Below, piece by piece: positions 1 to 6,361 of a stretch of DNA of 13,687 nucleotides. The translations under genes were made by a program, and so were the position numbers. Below the pieces are notes generated by a model, which saw only the letters and a program-made list of their open reading frames with translations, did no database searches and was not told the origin of the DNA. Origin of the DNA: an uncultured Clostridia bacterium (GTDB lineage Bacteria; Bacillota; Clostridia; Oscillospirales; Oscillospiraceae); assembly GCA_947177005.1 (NCBI GenBank), contig CAMWSZ010000033.1:1-13687 (forward strand), given 5' to 3'. How positions within the stretch are numbered: the stretch's first letter is position 1; every line of letters begins with the position of its first letter.

Positions 1-623
1 GTTTTCCACTCCATGTACCGGTCTTCGCCGGAGGTGATCGTTCCGGCTTTGGAGGTGGTCAGATCGCTCATGACACAGACGGCATTGTAGATAAACAGGG
101 ACGGAATCTCGTGCATATAGTTCCTGAGCTGGCGGTACGCTGCGGATGCGTCCTTTTCCTCGCGGGACGGCGATTTCAGCTCGATTACCACCAGGGGCAG
201 GCCGTTGAGAAAGAGAATCACGTCAGGCCGCTTTTCGGAGTTTTCTATAAAAGTCCATTGATTGATGACGGTAAAGTCATTGTTGACAGGATTTTTGTAG
301 TCGATCAGATAGACAAGGGAAGACCGCTCCTCTCCCTTGTCAAAGTATTTCACCGGTACGCCGTTTTGCAGATAGTCCATGAAAACCATGTTCTTTTGCA
401 GCAGCGTCCCGGTTTCAAAATTTTTCAGTTTATAGATTGCCTCGTTGATGGCTTCCAATGAAAGCGCAGGATTGACCCGCTGTAAGCAGGACAGCAAGAC
501 ATCCTCGTACAGCGGCGAGCGGTAATCCCTCGCTATGTCCGGCCCGTAGAGACAGATATAGCCCAGCCGTTCCTGGAAAAGCTGGAGGACGGCGTTTTCG
601 TAGTGGGATTCAGTGAAGGACAT
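1..623 (-). CDS. hsdR: Type I restriction enzyme R subunit HsdR, N-terminal part (3' end beyond the left edge)
   Basis: This is the first 207 codons of the restriction and translocation subunit of a type I R-M complex, which cuts unmodified DNA after ATP-driven translocation. The visible part is the N-terminal nuclease domain. It shows the PD-(D/E)xK core as RPDVILFLNGLPLVVIELKSP-like sequence, with Asp134 and Glu148-Leu-Lys150, followed by the family QxxxY motif at Gln165 to Tyr169. The helicase domains lie off the window. The ATG at 623 follows AAGGGGTGG and is 12 bp past the toxin stop codon. Family identity is clear from the motifs. Its placement directly behind a toxin-antitoxin pair, rather than behind hsdS, is unusual, and a duplicate of its first codons lies upstream at 1348-1428. 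Confidence 0.93.
   Translation of the reverse strand, partial: MSFTESHYENAVLQLFQERLGYICLYGPDIARDYRSPLYEDVLLSCLQRVNPALSLEAINEAIYKLKNFETGTLLQKNMVFMDYLQNGVPVKYFDKGEERSSLVYLIDYKNPVNNDFTVINQWTFIENSEKRPDVILFLNGLPLVVIELKSPSREEKDASAAYRQLRNYMHEIPSLFIYNAVCVMSDLTTSKAGTITSGEDRYMEWK
561..604. repeat. Direct repeat copy A, inside the hsdR start
   Basis: This 44-bp stretch matches 1357-1400 at 42 of 44 positions. The mismatches are 591 versus 1387 and 600 versus 1396. It codes for the YENAVLQLFQERLG segment of HsdR. The two copies flank the toxin-antitoxin pair in direct orientation, 796 bp apart. Confidence 0.93.
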
Positions 624-635
624 ACGGCCACCCCT

Positions 636-977
636 TTACTCTGACTCTTGAAGCTCCATCTTTGAAAGCTGCTCTCTTTGGTTCATTCGGCTATGGATCA
701 CGGCGGTTATTTGCACTTTGCGGGCCTTTTCGTCAACCCAAAAATAAATCAAATAGTTTTTGACTGAAAGTTTATGTATACCCAGGCTGTGCCAGGGTTC
801 CTCGTCTGTCAGTGCAGCTCGCTTTGGAAAGCTGGAAAGGGATGCTATTTCCGCTTCCAAGCTGTCCAAAATGCGCAGCGCTGTGCCGCGTTCCCGCAGC
901 GTGAACGCAATATAGCGGAAAATATCCGCCATTTGCGCCTCGGCCTGCCGGGTAATCTTTACGGTGTATTCGTCCAT
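636..977 (-). CDS. RelE/ParE-family toxin of a type II toxin-antitoxin pair
   Basis: A 113-residue protein of the RelE/ParE superfamily. Members are either ribosome-dependent mRNA endonucleases (RelE, YafQ) or gyrase poisons (ParE). The fold signature is visible: an N-terminal helical pair with ADIFRYIAFTLRERGTA at residues 17-33, then the strand-rich C-terminal half with a basic, aromatic pattern (IHKLSVKNYLIYFWVDE, then VQITAVIHSRMNQREQL). It starts 3 bp after the stop of the RelB/DinJ-type antitoxin, so the two are translationally coupled in the usual antitoxin-first order. Sequence alone does not separate mRNase from gyrase toxicity. The partner family favours a RelE/YafQ-type activity. 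Confidence 0.87.
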   Translation of the reverse strand: MDEYTVKITRQAEAQMADIFRYIAFTLRERGTALRILDSLEAEIASLSSFPKRAALTDEEPWHSLGIHKLSVKNYLIYFWVDEKARKVQITAVIHSRMNQREQLSKMELQESE

Positions 978-980
978 TCC

Positions 981-1283
981 TTACTGTAGCTCCCCCCGCA
1001 GCTCGGCAAACACCTCAGCAGCCGGGCGGGAATCGTCCGCCTTTGCCTCCTTCAGCCCGCGCTCCATCATGGCGTTAAACTCGGTCACGCTCATTTCGTC
1101 ACGGGCCACAGGCACGGCGGGAATCGAGAGAGAAAAAGGAATGCTTTTCGTCATGATGATCTGTTTATAGAGCATATTGATCACCACGGAGACGGGAACG
1201 CCTAACTGGGCCATGATTGCCTCGGCCTGCTCTTTGATACCCGGTTCCACGCGGGCCAGAACGTTTGCAGTTTTTGCTGCCAT
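981..1283 (-). CDS. RelB/DinJ-family antitoxin
   Basis: A 100-residue antitoxin. Its N-terminal 50 residues form a ribbon-helix-helix domain (KTANVLARVEPGIKEQAEAI, then GVPVSVVINMLYKQI) used for dimerisation and operator binding, as in DinJ. The C-terminal half (FNAMMERGLKEAKADDSRPAAEVFAELRGEL) is the charged toxin-wrapping region. The ATG at 1283 follows AAAGGTGG. An earlier ATG 7 bp upstream is out of frame. It is expected to neutralise the downstream toxin and to repress its own promoter, where a matching inverted repeat is present. It is followed without a terminator by the toxin and hsdR. Confidence 0.9.
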   Translation of the reverse strand: MAAKTANVLARVEPGIKEQAEAIMAQLGVPVSVVINMLYKQIIMTKSIPFSLSIPAVPVARDEMSVTEFNAMMERGLKEAKADDSRPAAEVFAELRGELQ

Positions 1284-1308
1284 AAGTCATACCACCTTTC
1301 TGGTTCCT

Positions 1309-1337
1309 ATTATACTCTGTTGTATAACGAATAGCAA
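1309..1337 (-). promoter_or_regulatory. Sigma-70-type promoter of the toxin-antitoxin operon with overlapping operator
   Basis: On the minus strand the -35 is TTGCTA (1337-1332), followed by a 17-bp spacer and a perfect TATAAT -10 (1314-1309). An inverted repeat, TTATAC-N6-GTATAA (1310-1315 and 1322-1327), overlaps the -10 and the spacer. That is where an autorepressing RelB/DinJ protein would be expected to bind. The operator role is inferred from position and symmetry. Confidence 0.72.
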
Positions 1338-1347
1338 TACATTTTAT

Positions 1348-1428
1348 TTAAGTGCAGCCCAGCCGTTCCTGGAAAAGCTGGAGGACAGCGTTTTCATAGT
1401 TTGTCGCTGTATAGTGACTTGGCATCAT
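1348..1428 (-). pseudogene. Duplicate 5' remnant of hsdR, cut short upstream of the toxin-antitoxin pair
   Basis: A 26-27 codon reading frame on the minus strand, starting at tandem ATGs (1428 and 1425), reads MPSHYTATNYENAVLQLFQERLGCT and then stops at TAA (1350-1348). The stretch YENAVLQLFQERLG is identical to residues 8-21 of the intact HsdR start at 623. After the final Gly the homology ends and the toxin-antitoxin promoter region begins. This is best read as the original hsdR start, displaced when the 796-bp toxin-antitoxin segment came in. The start residues differ between the copies (MPSHYTATN versus MSFTESH), so the incoming copy came from a slightly different hsdR allele. The remnant is too short to be functional. 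Confidence 0.85.
1357..1400. repeat. Direct repeat copy B, in the hsdR remnant
   Basis: Partner of the 44-bp repeat at 561-604, with two mismatches. It lies immediately upstream of the toxin-antitoxin promoter, so the repeats bracket the whole cassette of promoter, antitoxin and toxin. Confidence 0.93.
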
Positions 1429-1490
1429 TGATAAATCCTCTATTTCCCCAATAAATCCGCATGACTGCTGCTATAAATGATCTACTATAA

Positions 1491-1814
1491 CTATAAAATT
1501 CTCCGTATCAAGTTAATAAGTTCATATTTGATTCTTTCTGTGCGTTGCTCGTATGACACATTGTTTTGATAAGATATTTGTGATATGTTAACTTTGGTTG
1601 ATAGAACATCTTTTAATCCTGTATGATTATACGAAACATCTAAAATTGAATTTACATAATTTAGCCATATTATAAAATCCTGGTTAGTAATGGTACGAGG
1701 TTGATTTTGAGCGGAATAATAATATGAAGTCTGCATTTGAGAATTAGGTGCTGAATTAATCACTTTCAGCAACGCATCAACAACCACCTGCTTACTTTCA
1801 TTCTGATAATTCAT
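1491..1814 (-). CDS. Hypothetical protein of 107 residues, downstream of the two-helix membrane protein
   Basis: I do not recognise a family. The protein is 107 residues with no hydrophobic segment. It has a polar, Asn/Gln/Ser/Tyr-rich middle (SAPNSQMQTSYYYSAQNQPRT), a helical stretch ITNQDFIIWLNYVNSILDV and a basic C-terminal helix (RTERIKYELINLIRRIL). The ATG at 1814 overlaps the end of the preceding membrane-protein gene by 17 bp and has GGAGG about 12 nt upstream, so the two are probably co-translated. It is AT-rich like hsdS and unlike hsdM and hsdR. Position between hsdS and hsdR suggests an accessory of the restriction locus or a separate small defence pair. This is inference only. Confidence 0.68.
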   Translation of the reverse strand: MNYQNESKQVVVDALLKVINSAPNSQMQTSYYYSAQNQPRTITNQDFIIWLNYVNSILDVSYNHTGLKDVLSTKVNISQISYQNNVSYEQRTERIKYELINLIRRIL

Positions 1815-2190
1815 TGTTTTCCGTAACCTCCGTTTGGCATTTCATACCCTGAGATTGCATCGTGTTTATTGTAATCTGCATGGCATTTTTTTGAAACTCT
1901 GATTCTTGTTTTTCCAAATCTCTTTCTAACGCTTTTACATTTGCTCTGCGTATTTTAATACCGTCTCCCTCTACCTCATAAAAAGGCAATATCATAAGTA
2001 TAATTCCGACTAGAAACAGAATGTTATTGCCATCAAACTGAGAGAAGAATTGCATGGAAACGCACTTTTCCCAGTTCAAAATTATGTATATCCAGAGAGC
2101 ACACAGCATAATTATGTATAGAATTTGATAAATATACCTTTTGAGGAAATTAAAAAGTCTTTTTGCTATGAGCTTTATTTTTTCTATCAT
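1798..2190 (-). CDS. Small membrane protein with two transmembrane helices and a charged C-terminal tail, function unknown
   Basis: A 130-residue protein, no family recognised. After a basic N-terminus (IEKIKLIAKRLFNFLKR) come two hydrophobic helices, about residues 20-39 and 56-71, joined by a short loop. A hydrophilic region follows, with a likely coiled coil at about 83-103 (ANVKALERDLEKQESEFQK) and an acidic end. The ATG at 2190 has GGAAAG about 9 nt upstream. An in-frame ATG at 2253 would overlap hsdS by 17 bp and add a third hydrophobic stretch, LLILIFILIG, so the start is uncertain. It overlaps the next gene by 17 bp. A membrane anchor with a coiled-coil tail inside an R-M operon fits a defence effector or accessory, but nothing in the sequence proves that. 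Confidence 0.65.
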   Translation of the reverse strand: MIEKIKLIAKRLFNFLKRYIYQILYIIMLCALWIYIILNWEKCVSMQFFSQFDGNNILFLVGIILMILPFYEVEGDGIKIRRANVKALERDLEKQESEFQKNAMQITINTMQSQGMKCQTEVTENNELSE

Positions 2191-2236
2191 ACCTATCTTT
2201 CCAATCAAAATAAAAATTAGTATTAGCAGTTCAGAA

Positions 2237-3445
2237 TTACATAACAGACACATCGATTTTGCCTGACATGAGCCGCGGCAACAAGTTATCCCGCAACATG
2301 GCTAGAGATTGATTTTGCTCCTCCAAAATTCGTTGTTGTGCAAAAAGTGGAGCGCAAAAGCTATTGAATTTGGCAAGTGTTTCTCTGTCAGGAATAATTG
2401 CAGGAACATTTTTCATTGTACTACCTGACACTTCCTTGAATGTTGAACCAGAAGCCATTCCTTCAATGATTGGAAGGTTATTCTTCAAGAAATAATATAC
2501 ATATGCTGTTCCAATTTCTGGCTTGGGAACAACCGACTTAAAGCCCTGATTCGTTGTGACCTCCCCTGCCGCTACCGCTATATAACCGATAGGCGCACGG
2601 GAAGAAAACAAAACAGTTCCTTCCGGCATAATACTTGCACTGCTATTTTGTAATCCAAGTTCAGTAATATCATTCTCGCCATGCGAGATAAACTTCGACT
2701 TATTGACGGAAAGGTCTTTAGGTGTAATCCATGGGATTCCATGAACAGTATAATATTCTGGTTTCTTTTTGGATGGCGTACTTCCACCAACAACAGTTCC
2801 CAAATCGCTAATAGTGCCATTTGTCCACTCTGCACGGGCATTCTCAATGAATAATTCTTGAAAAACGGCATCTGCTTGCCGCTCTAAATTATCGTTTATC
2901 TTCTGGTTCAGTTCGATTTTCTCTAATATAGGATATAATGTATCACAAATGCGTTTCTGTTCAGAGAGAGGAGGAAGCGATATCTGAAATTTGTTAAGAG
3001 TTTCAATAGTTAGTGCTTTCTGTGTTGAACCTATGCACTTAGTATCGATTTGATATTGCGCTTCAGGCGAATTGAGCCATAAATAAAGATATTTGCTCAA
3101 CAGACTATTGCCCACTCTTAGCCAAGTAAGATTTCCATCCTTAAAATAGAAATTTGTTTCATCTACTAACCAAGGAACACCGAGCGTCCCTACCGATGTT
3201 AGGAGGATATCTCCAACTTGAGGAGTACCAAATTTTTCTTGTATTTCATTGAATCTTTTTGTGCTAATGAAAAGTTCTGTAGAAACCGTATTCCCCTTGT
3301 GTTTTTCAATTACTTCCTTTCCTCTGTAAAAAGGAATACCCGAGGATTGATACTCTTTTGCAAAAATTCTTTTACTAGAGGTAATGTTACAAACAGAGCC
3401 GAGGGGCACACATTCCCAACCCTTTTCTAATAGTTCAAATTTCAT
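2237..3445 (-). CDS. hsdS: Type I restriction-modification specificity subunit HsdS
   Basis: The DNA-recognition subunit, about 402 residues, which binds two HsdM copies (and HsdR) and sets the bipartite target. Two target-recognition domains are visible. The first covers about residues 12-170, from WECVPLGSVCNIT to ISLPPLSEQKRI. The second runs about 210-375, from GTISDLGTVVGGSTPSKK through IPWITPKDL to NVPAIIPDRETL. Each is followed by a conserved helix (ILEKIELNQKINDNLERQA and EEQNQSLAMLRDNLLPRLMSG). The ATG at 3445 (MKFELLEKGWECV) is preferred over an in-frame TTG at 3451. It overlaps the hsdM stop by 11 bp, giving translational coupling, with GGGAG upstream. The gene is visibly more AT-rich than hsdM, as often seen for swapped specificity genes. 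Its target cannot be read from sequence. Confidence 0.95.
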   Translation of the reverse strand: MKFELLEKGWECVPLGSVCNITSSKRIFAKEYQSSGIPFYRGKEVIEKHKGNTVSTELFISTKRFNEIQEKFGTPQVGDILLTSVGTLGVPWLVDETNFYFKDGNLTWLRVGNSLLSKYLYLWLNSPEAQYQIDTKCIGSTQKALTIETLNKFQISLPPLSEQKRICDTLYPILEKIELNQKINDNLERQADAVFQELFIENARAEWTNGTISDLGTVVGGSTPSKKKPEYYTVHGIPWITPKDLSVNKSKFISHGENDITELGLQNSSASIMPEGTVLFSSRAPIGYIAVAAGEVTTNQGFKSVVPKPEIGTAYVYYFLKNNLPIIEGMASGSTFKEVSGSTMKNVPAIIPDRETLAKFNSFCAPLFAQQRILEEQNQSLAMLRDNLLPRLMSGKIDVSVM

Positions 3446-4936
3446 ACCCAATCGCTCCCAGCCGCATCCTGATTTCGTCCTCTAGGACATGGGATTTTGC
3501 AAACAGTTCTGACAATTCCGCGGTCAGCCGTCCCATTTTCTCCTCAAACGGCTCCCCGTCGTCCTCCTGCTCCTCAATGCCCACATACCGCCCAGGGGTG
3601 AGGATAAAGTCCTGTTTTTCGATCTCCTGCAAGGTTGCCGCAGCACAGAAGCCCTTGACCTCCTCCAGCGTGCCATCCACAAAGGCGTTGTAGGTATCCG
3701 CGATTTTCTGGATATCGTCATCGGTCAGCTCACGCAGTTTCCGCGTCACCATCGTTCCCATTTTCCGGGCATCAATAAACAGTGTTTTCCCCTTTTGCTT
3801 TTTATTCTTCGCGATGAACCAGAGCGAGACAGGAATTTGTGTGGTATAGAAAAGCTGCCCCGGCATGGCGATAATGCAGTCAACGAGATCAGCGTTGATG
3901 ATATTTTTACGGATTTCCCCCTCTCCGCCGGACTGTGAGGACAGCGAACCATTCGCCAGTACCATCCCGATTCGTCCCTGGGGGGCCAGATGCCAGATCA
4001 TATGCTGCAACCAGGCAAAGTTCGCGTTTCCGGCGGGCGGCGTCCCGTACTGCCAGCGGATATCGTCCAGCAGCTTGTCCTGCCCCCAGCCGGAGAGGTT
4101 GAAGGGCGGATTTGCCATAATAAAGTCCGCCTTGAGCTGCGGGTGGCAGTCGTTGAAAAAGGTATCTGCATTGAACTTGCCGAGATCCGCTTCAATGCCC
4201 CGGATGGCAAGATTCATCTGTGCCATTTTCCAGGTGGTCGGGTTGGAGTCCTGACCAAAGACGGAAATCCGATTGATATTGCCGCCGTGCTTCTCAATGA
4301 ACTTTGCCGACTGCACAAACATTCCGCCAGAACCGCAGCAGGGGTCGTAAACGCGGCCATGATAGGGCTGTAAGACTTCTACGAGGGTCCGCACCACGCA
4401 GGACGGCGTATAAAATTCACCAGCCAGTTTGCCCTCCTGTTCCGCAAACTTGGACAGGCAGTATTCATAGGTGCGGCCCAGGATATCTTTACTGCTGCCG
4501 TGTTCGATCATCTGAATATTCGTGAACAGGTCCACCACCTCACCCAGCCGCCGTTTATCCAGCTCAGGCCGGGCAAAGTTCTTCGGCAGGATGTCTTTCA
4601 GCCGCTTGTTCTCCTTTTCGATGCTGCGCATGGCATCGTCAATCACTGTCCCGATCTCCGGGGTGTGGGCGGCGGCGGAAATCGTGGTCCAGCGGGCATT
4701 CTCCGGGACAAAGAAGATGTTTTCGGAGGTATACTCGTCCATATCCTCCTCAAAGCCGTCCCCTTCGTCCAGCAGCTCCTGGTACTTTGCCTCGAAACGG
4801 TCGGAGATGTATTTTAAGAAAATCAGGCCGAGAACTATGGATTTATATTCCGATGCGTCCATATTGCCGCGCAATACGCAGGCCGCATCCCAGATTTGTT
4901 TCTCAAAGCCGATATCGCTGGTGTTTTTTCTGCCAT
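3435..4936 (-). CDS. hsdM: Type I restriction-modification methyltransferase HsdM, one-base frameshift at codon 4-5
   Basis: The N6-adenine methyltransferase subunit. The body is complete: N-terminal helical domain (FEKQIWDAACVLRGNMDASEYKSIVLGLIFLKYISDRFEAKYQELL), SAM-binding motif I as DPCCGSGGM (about residues 198-206) and catalytic motif IV NPPF (about 276-279). The expected start is the ATG at 4936, with AGAGGAG 8 nt upstream and its own promoter. From that ATG the frame reads MAEKTPAIS and is off by one. Adding one A to the A6 run at 4929-4924 gives MAEKNTSDIGFEKQIW and a normal 500-residue HsdM. No in-frame start codon lies near the ribosome site. The body frame stays open upstream to 5198, but that extension overlaps the RES gene and lacks any HsdM sequence. 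Either an indel error, a mutation, or slippage on the A run. Confidence 0.88.
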
Positions 4937-4944
4937 CGTGATTT

Positions 4945-4951
4945 CTCCTCT
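4945..4951 (-). promoter_or_regulatory. Ribosome-binding site that fixes the hsdM start
   Basis: AGAGGAG on the minus strand, 8 nt before the ATG at 4936. It decides the start codon and shows that translation begins in the frame that is wrong for the HsdM body. Confidence 0.75.
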
Positions 4952-4970
4952 GGAATATTTTAGTGCTTTC

Positions 4971-4999
4971 ATTATACAGTCTAAAAAGACAAAATGCAA
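4971..4999 (-). promoter_or_regulatory. Promoter of the hsdM-hsdS operon
   Basis: The minus strand has TTGCAT (4999-4994), a 17-bp spacer, and a perfect TATAAT (4976-4971). It lies between the RES terminator and the hsdM ribosome site, about 35 bp before the start codon. The -35 is weak (TTG only); the -10 is consensus. Confidence 0.62.
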
Positions 5000-5022
5000 C
5001 CGGTTTTGCTGCTTTTATGCCC

Positions 5023-5052
5023 AAAACGGCCCCGGAATAAAATCCGAGACCG
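5023..5052 (-). terminator. Rho-independent terminator of the RES gene
   Basis: Read on the minus strand, a 10-bp stem CGGTCTCGGA / TCCGGGGCCG (two G-U pairs) with a 6-nt loop is followed by TTTT (5026-5023). It begins 6 bp after the RES stop codon. The wobble pairs form only in the minus-strand transcript, which supports the orientation. Confidence 0.72.
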
Positions 5053-5058
5053 CTGCAC

Positions 5059-6054
5059 TTATTTATTACTTTGGGACACAGACATTGGGAGAATATATTC
5101 AAAGTCGCCCAACAAATTCTTGACTTGACATACTGAAGAATTACAAATTCGATATTTTCTGCGGTCAGATACATCAAAAAGAACATAGTTGGTTCCATCA
5201 GGATTTAGAGAGCTGCGAAAGCATAATCCGTCAAACATAGTCTGTTCCTCTGGATCTTTCATATGTTTGATATACTCACTGATGTACTGTGTTGCTAAAT
5301 AGTACGATTTCCCACCATAGTTTGGAATGGCAAAATAGTTAGATATTTCACCATAATCTGTCCATGAAAGAAGGTCTTTTCCGTCGCCATCTAATGCAAC
5401 CGGGTTTGTGAAGCTATAAACTTTTATATCTTCTGTAAGTTCAACTTGGGCCACACTTACGAATTGTGTAGGAACTGGACGAACCTCCAAAATGGCAGTC
5501 CGTATATCTTCTGCTGCATACAAATAGCTAATTCCATCTGGGTTAATCCTCCCTGGTGCTGGGATGCCCGGCTGCGGAGCATCAGAGCCTTCTTCATCGT
5601 ATCCCCAAAATGACGGCTCTGAATGGCGTTCTACAAACTTTTGGTATGCTTGTTCCAACTTGCCAAGCTCGTCTGGATGATTAGTAAAATAGGCATAAAA
5701 TTTTACCTGCTCTGTCATTCCTCCATTTTTATCAAAGGTCGGCACAAAGTCTTTTGCAAGTGAAACAAAATCATCCCAAAACGGACCTAAAATGTTATTT
5801 TCCAATTCCTTACCAATCAAACGGCAACGAAACAGTTTTGTCCCTTTTTTAACCTGTAAACTAGAAATACCAGATAAGGATTGGATGGTTTCTATTAGTT
5901 TACTGTTAGGGAAAAACCTATTGGACAAACGTAATTCTTTATCCAATTCATCAAGCATTTGTTTTGTTTCTTCTTGCTGACGAATTTGGAGAAGAAAAAT
6001 CAGCAGCATATACATAGAACTTTCATCATCAAAATAGTTTTGTCTGTTATCCAT
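5059..6054 (-). CDS. RES-domain protein (NAD+-degrading toxin family), stand-alone
   Basis: A 331-residue protein with a C-terminal RES domain. Characterised RES toxins (Res of Res-Xre, MbcT) break down NAD+. The RES signature is visible: Arg in LFRCR (76, 78), GRINPDG at 168-174, the conserved Glu in AILEVRP (190), and Ser in FRSSLNPDG (281-282). The first about 70 residues are a helical extension (MLLIFLLQIRQQEETKQMLDELDKEL) resembling the N-terminal regions of long RES proteins rather than short Res toxins. The ATG at 6054 follows AGGAAGGG. It has its own promoter and terminator. No Xre-type antitoxin lies beside it: hsdM is downstream and the upstream side is non-coding. That points to a self-controlled or infection-triggered effector in a defence locus, which is inference. 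Confidence 0.82.
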   Translation of the reverse strand: MDNRQNYFDDESSMYMLLIFLLQIRQQEETKQMLDELDKELRLSNRFFPNSKLIETIQSLSGISSLQVKKGTKLFRCRLIGKELENNILGPFWDDFVSLAKDFVPTFDKNGGMTEQVKFYAYFTNHPDELGKLEQAYQKFVERHSEPSFWGYDEEGSDAPQPGIPAPGRINPDGISYLYAAEDIRTAILEVRPVPTQFVSVAQVELTEDIKVYSFTNPVALDGDGKDLLSWTDYGEISNYFAIPNYGGKSYYLATQYISEYIKHMKDPEEQTMFDGLCFRSSLNPDGTNYVLFDVSDRRKYRICNSSVCQVKNLLGDFEYILPMSVSQSNK

Positions 6055-6084
6055 ATAATTTGTCCCTTCCTGTAGACTGAAATT

Positions 6085-6113
6085 ATTTTATCAGAAATAA
6101 TTGTAATTATCAA
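6085..6113 (-). promoter_or_regulatory. Promoter of the RES gene
   Basis: A strong sigma-70-type match on the minus strand: TTGATA (6113-6108), a 17-bp spacer, TAAAAT (6090-6085). Both hexamers match consensus at five of six positions. It sits about 30 bp upstream of the RES start codon. Confidence 0.77.
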
Positions 6114-6304
6114 GAGAAGGTTCAGAAGAATTATCCTTTTCGGCCAGCATCAGTGCGGTGTATTACGGAAAGGATTGATAACAGAAAGGCAGCAGGACAT
6201 TCTGCGGATTGTTAGAATATTTCGTTGAAATGTTGCAGGAATCGATAAAATTGCCTGAATATTTCCGATTTCATCCAAATTGTAAATATATACTATAACC
6301 ATGA
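6114..6304. other. Divergent intergenic region between the RES gene and the amidoligase operon
   Basis: No open reading frame with coding character was found here. It separates the minus-strand restriction/RES block from the plus-strand operon. AT-rich hexamers at 6289-6294 (TATACT) or 6294-6299 (TATAAC) could serve as a plus-strand -10 for the amidoligase operon, but no good -35 lies 16-18 bp upstream. No att site, direct repeat or tRNA was seen. Confidence 0.4.
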
Positions 6305-6334
6305 GAGGCACCTGGGGAGTTCCCCAGGTGCCTC
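6305..6334 (+). repeat. Perfect 14-bp inverted repeat in the leader of the amidoligase operon
   Basis: GAGGCACCTGGGGA and its exact reverse complement TCCCCAGGTGCCTC are separated by two bases. The hairpin ends 27 bp before the ATG at 6362, just ahead of the GGAGG ribosome site. No U-tract follows on either strand, so it is not a standard terminator. It could be a leader hairpin affecting mRNA stability or translation, a protein-binding site, or the scar of a mobile element. Confidence 0.85.
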
Positions 6335-6361
6335 AAATTTGCAATTCGGAGGAAAAATACT

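Noticed and set aside
4937..5198. N-terminal extension of hsdM up to 5198
   Set aside because: It covers the hsdM promoter, the RES terminator and the end of the RES gene, and shows no HsdM-like sequence before codon 5. It is open only by chance.
6305..6334. The 14-bp inverted repeat as a rho-independent terminator
   Set aside because: Neither strand has a T-run after the stem.
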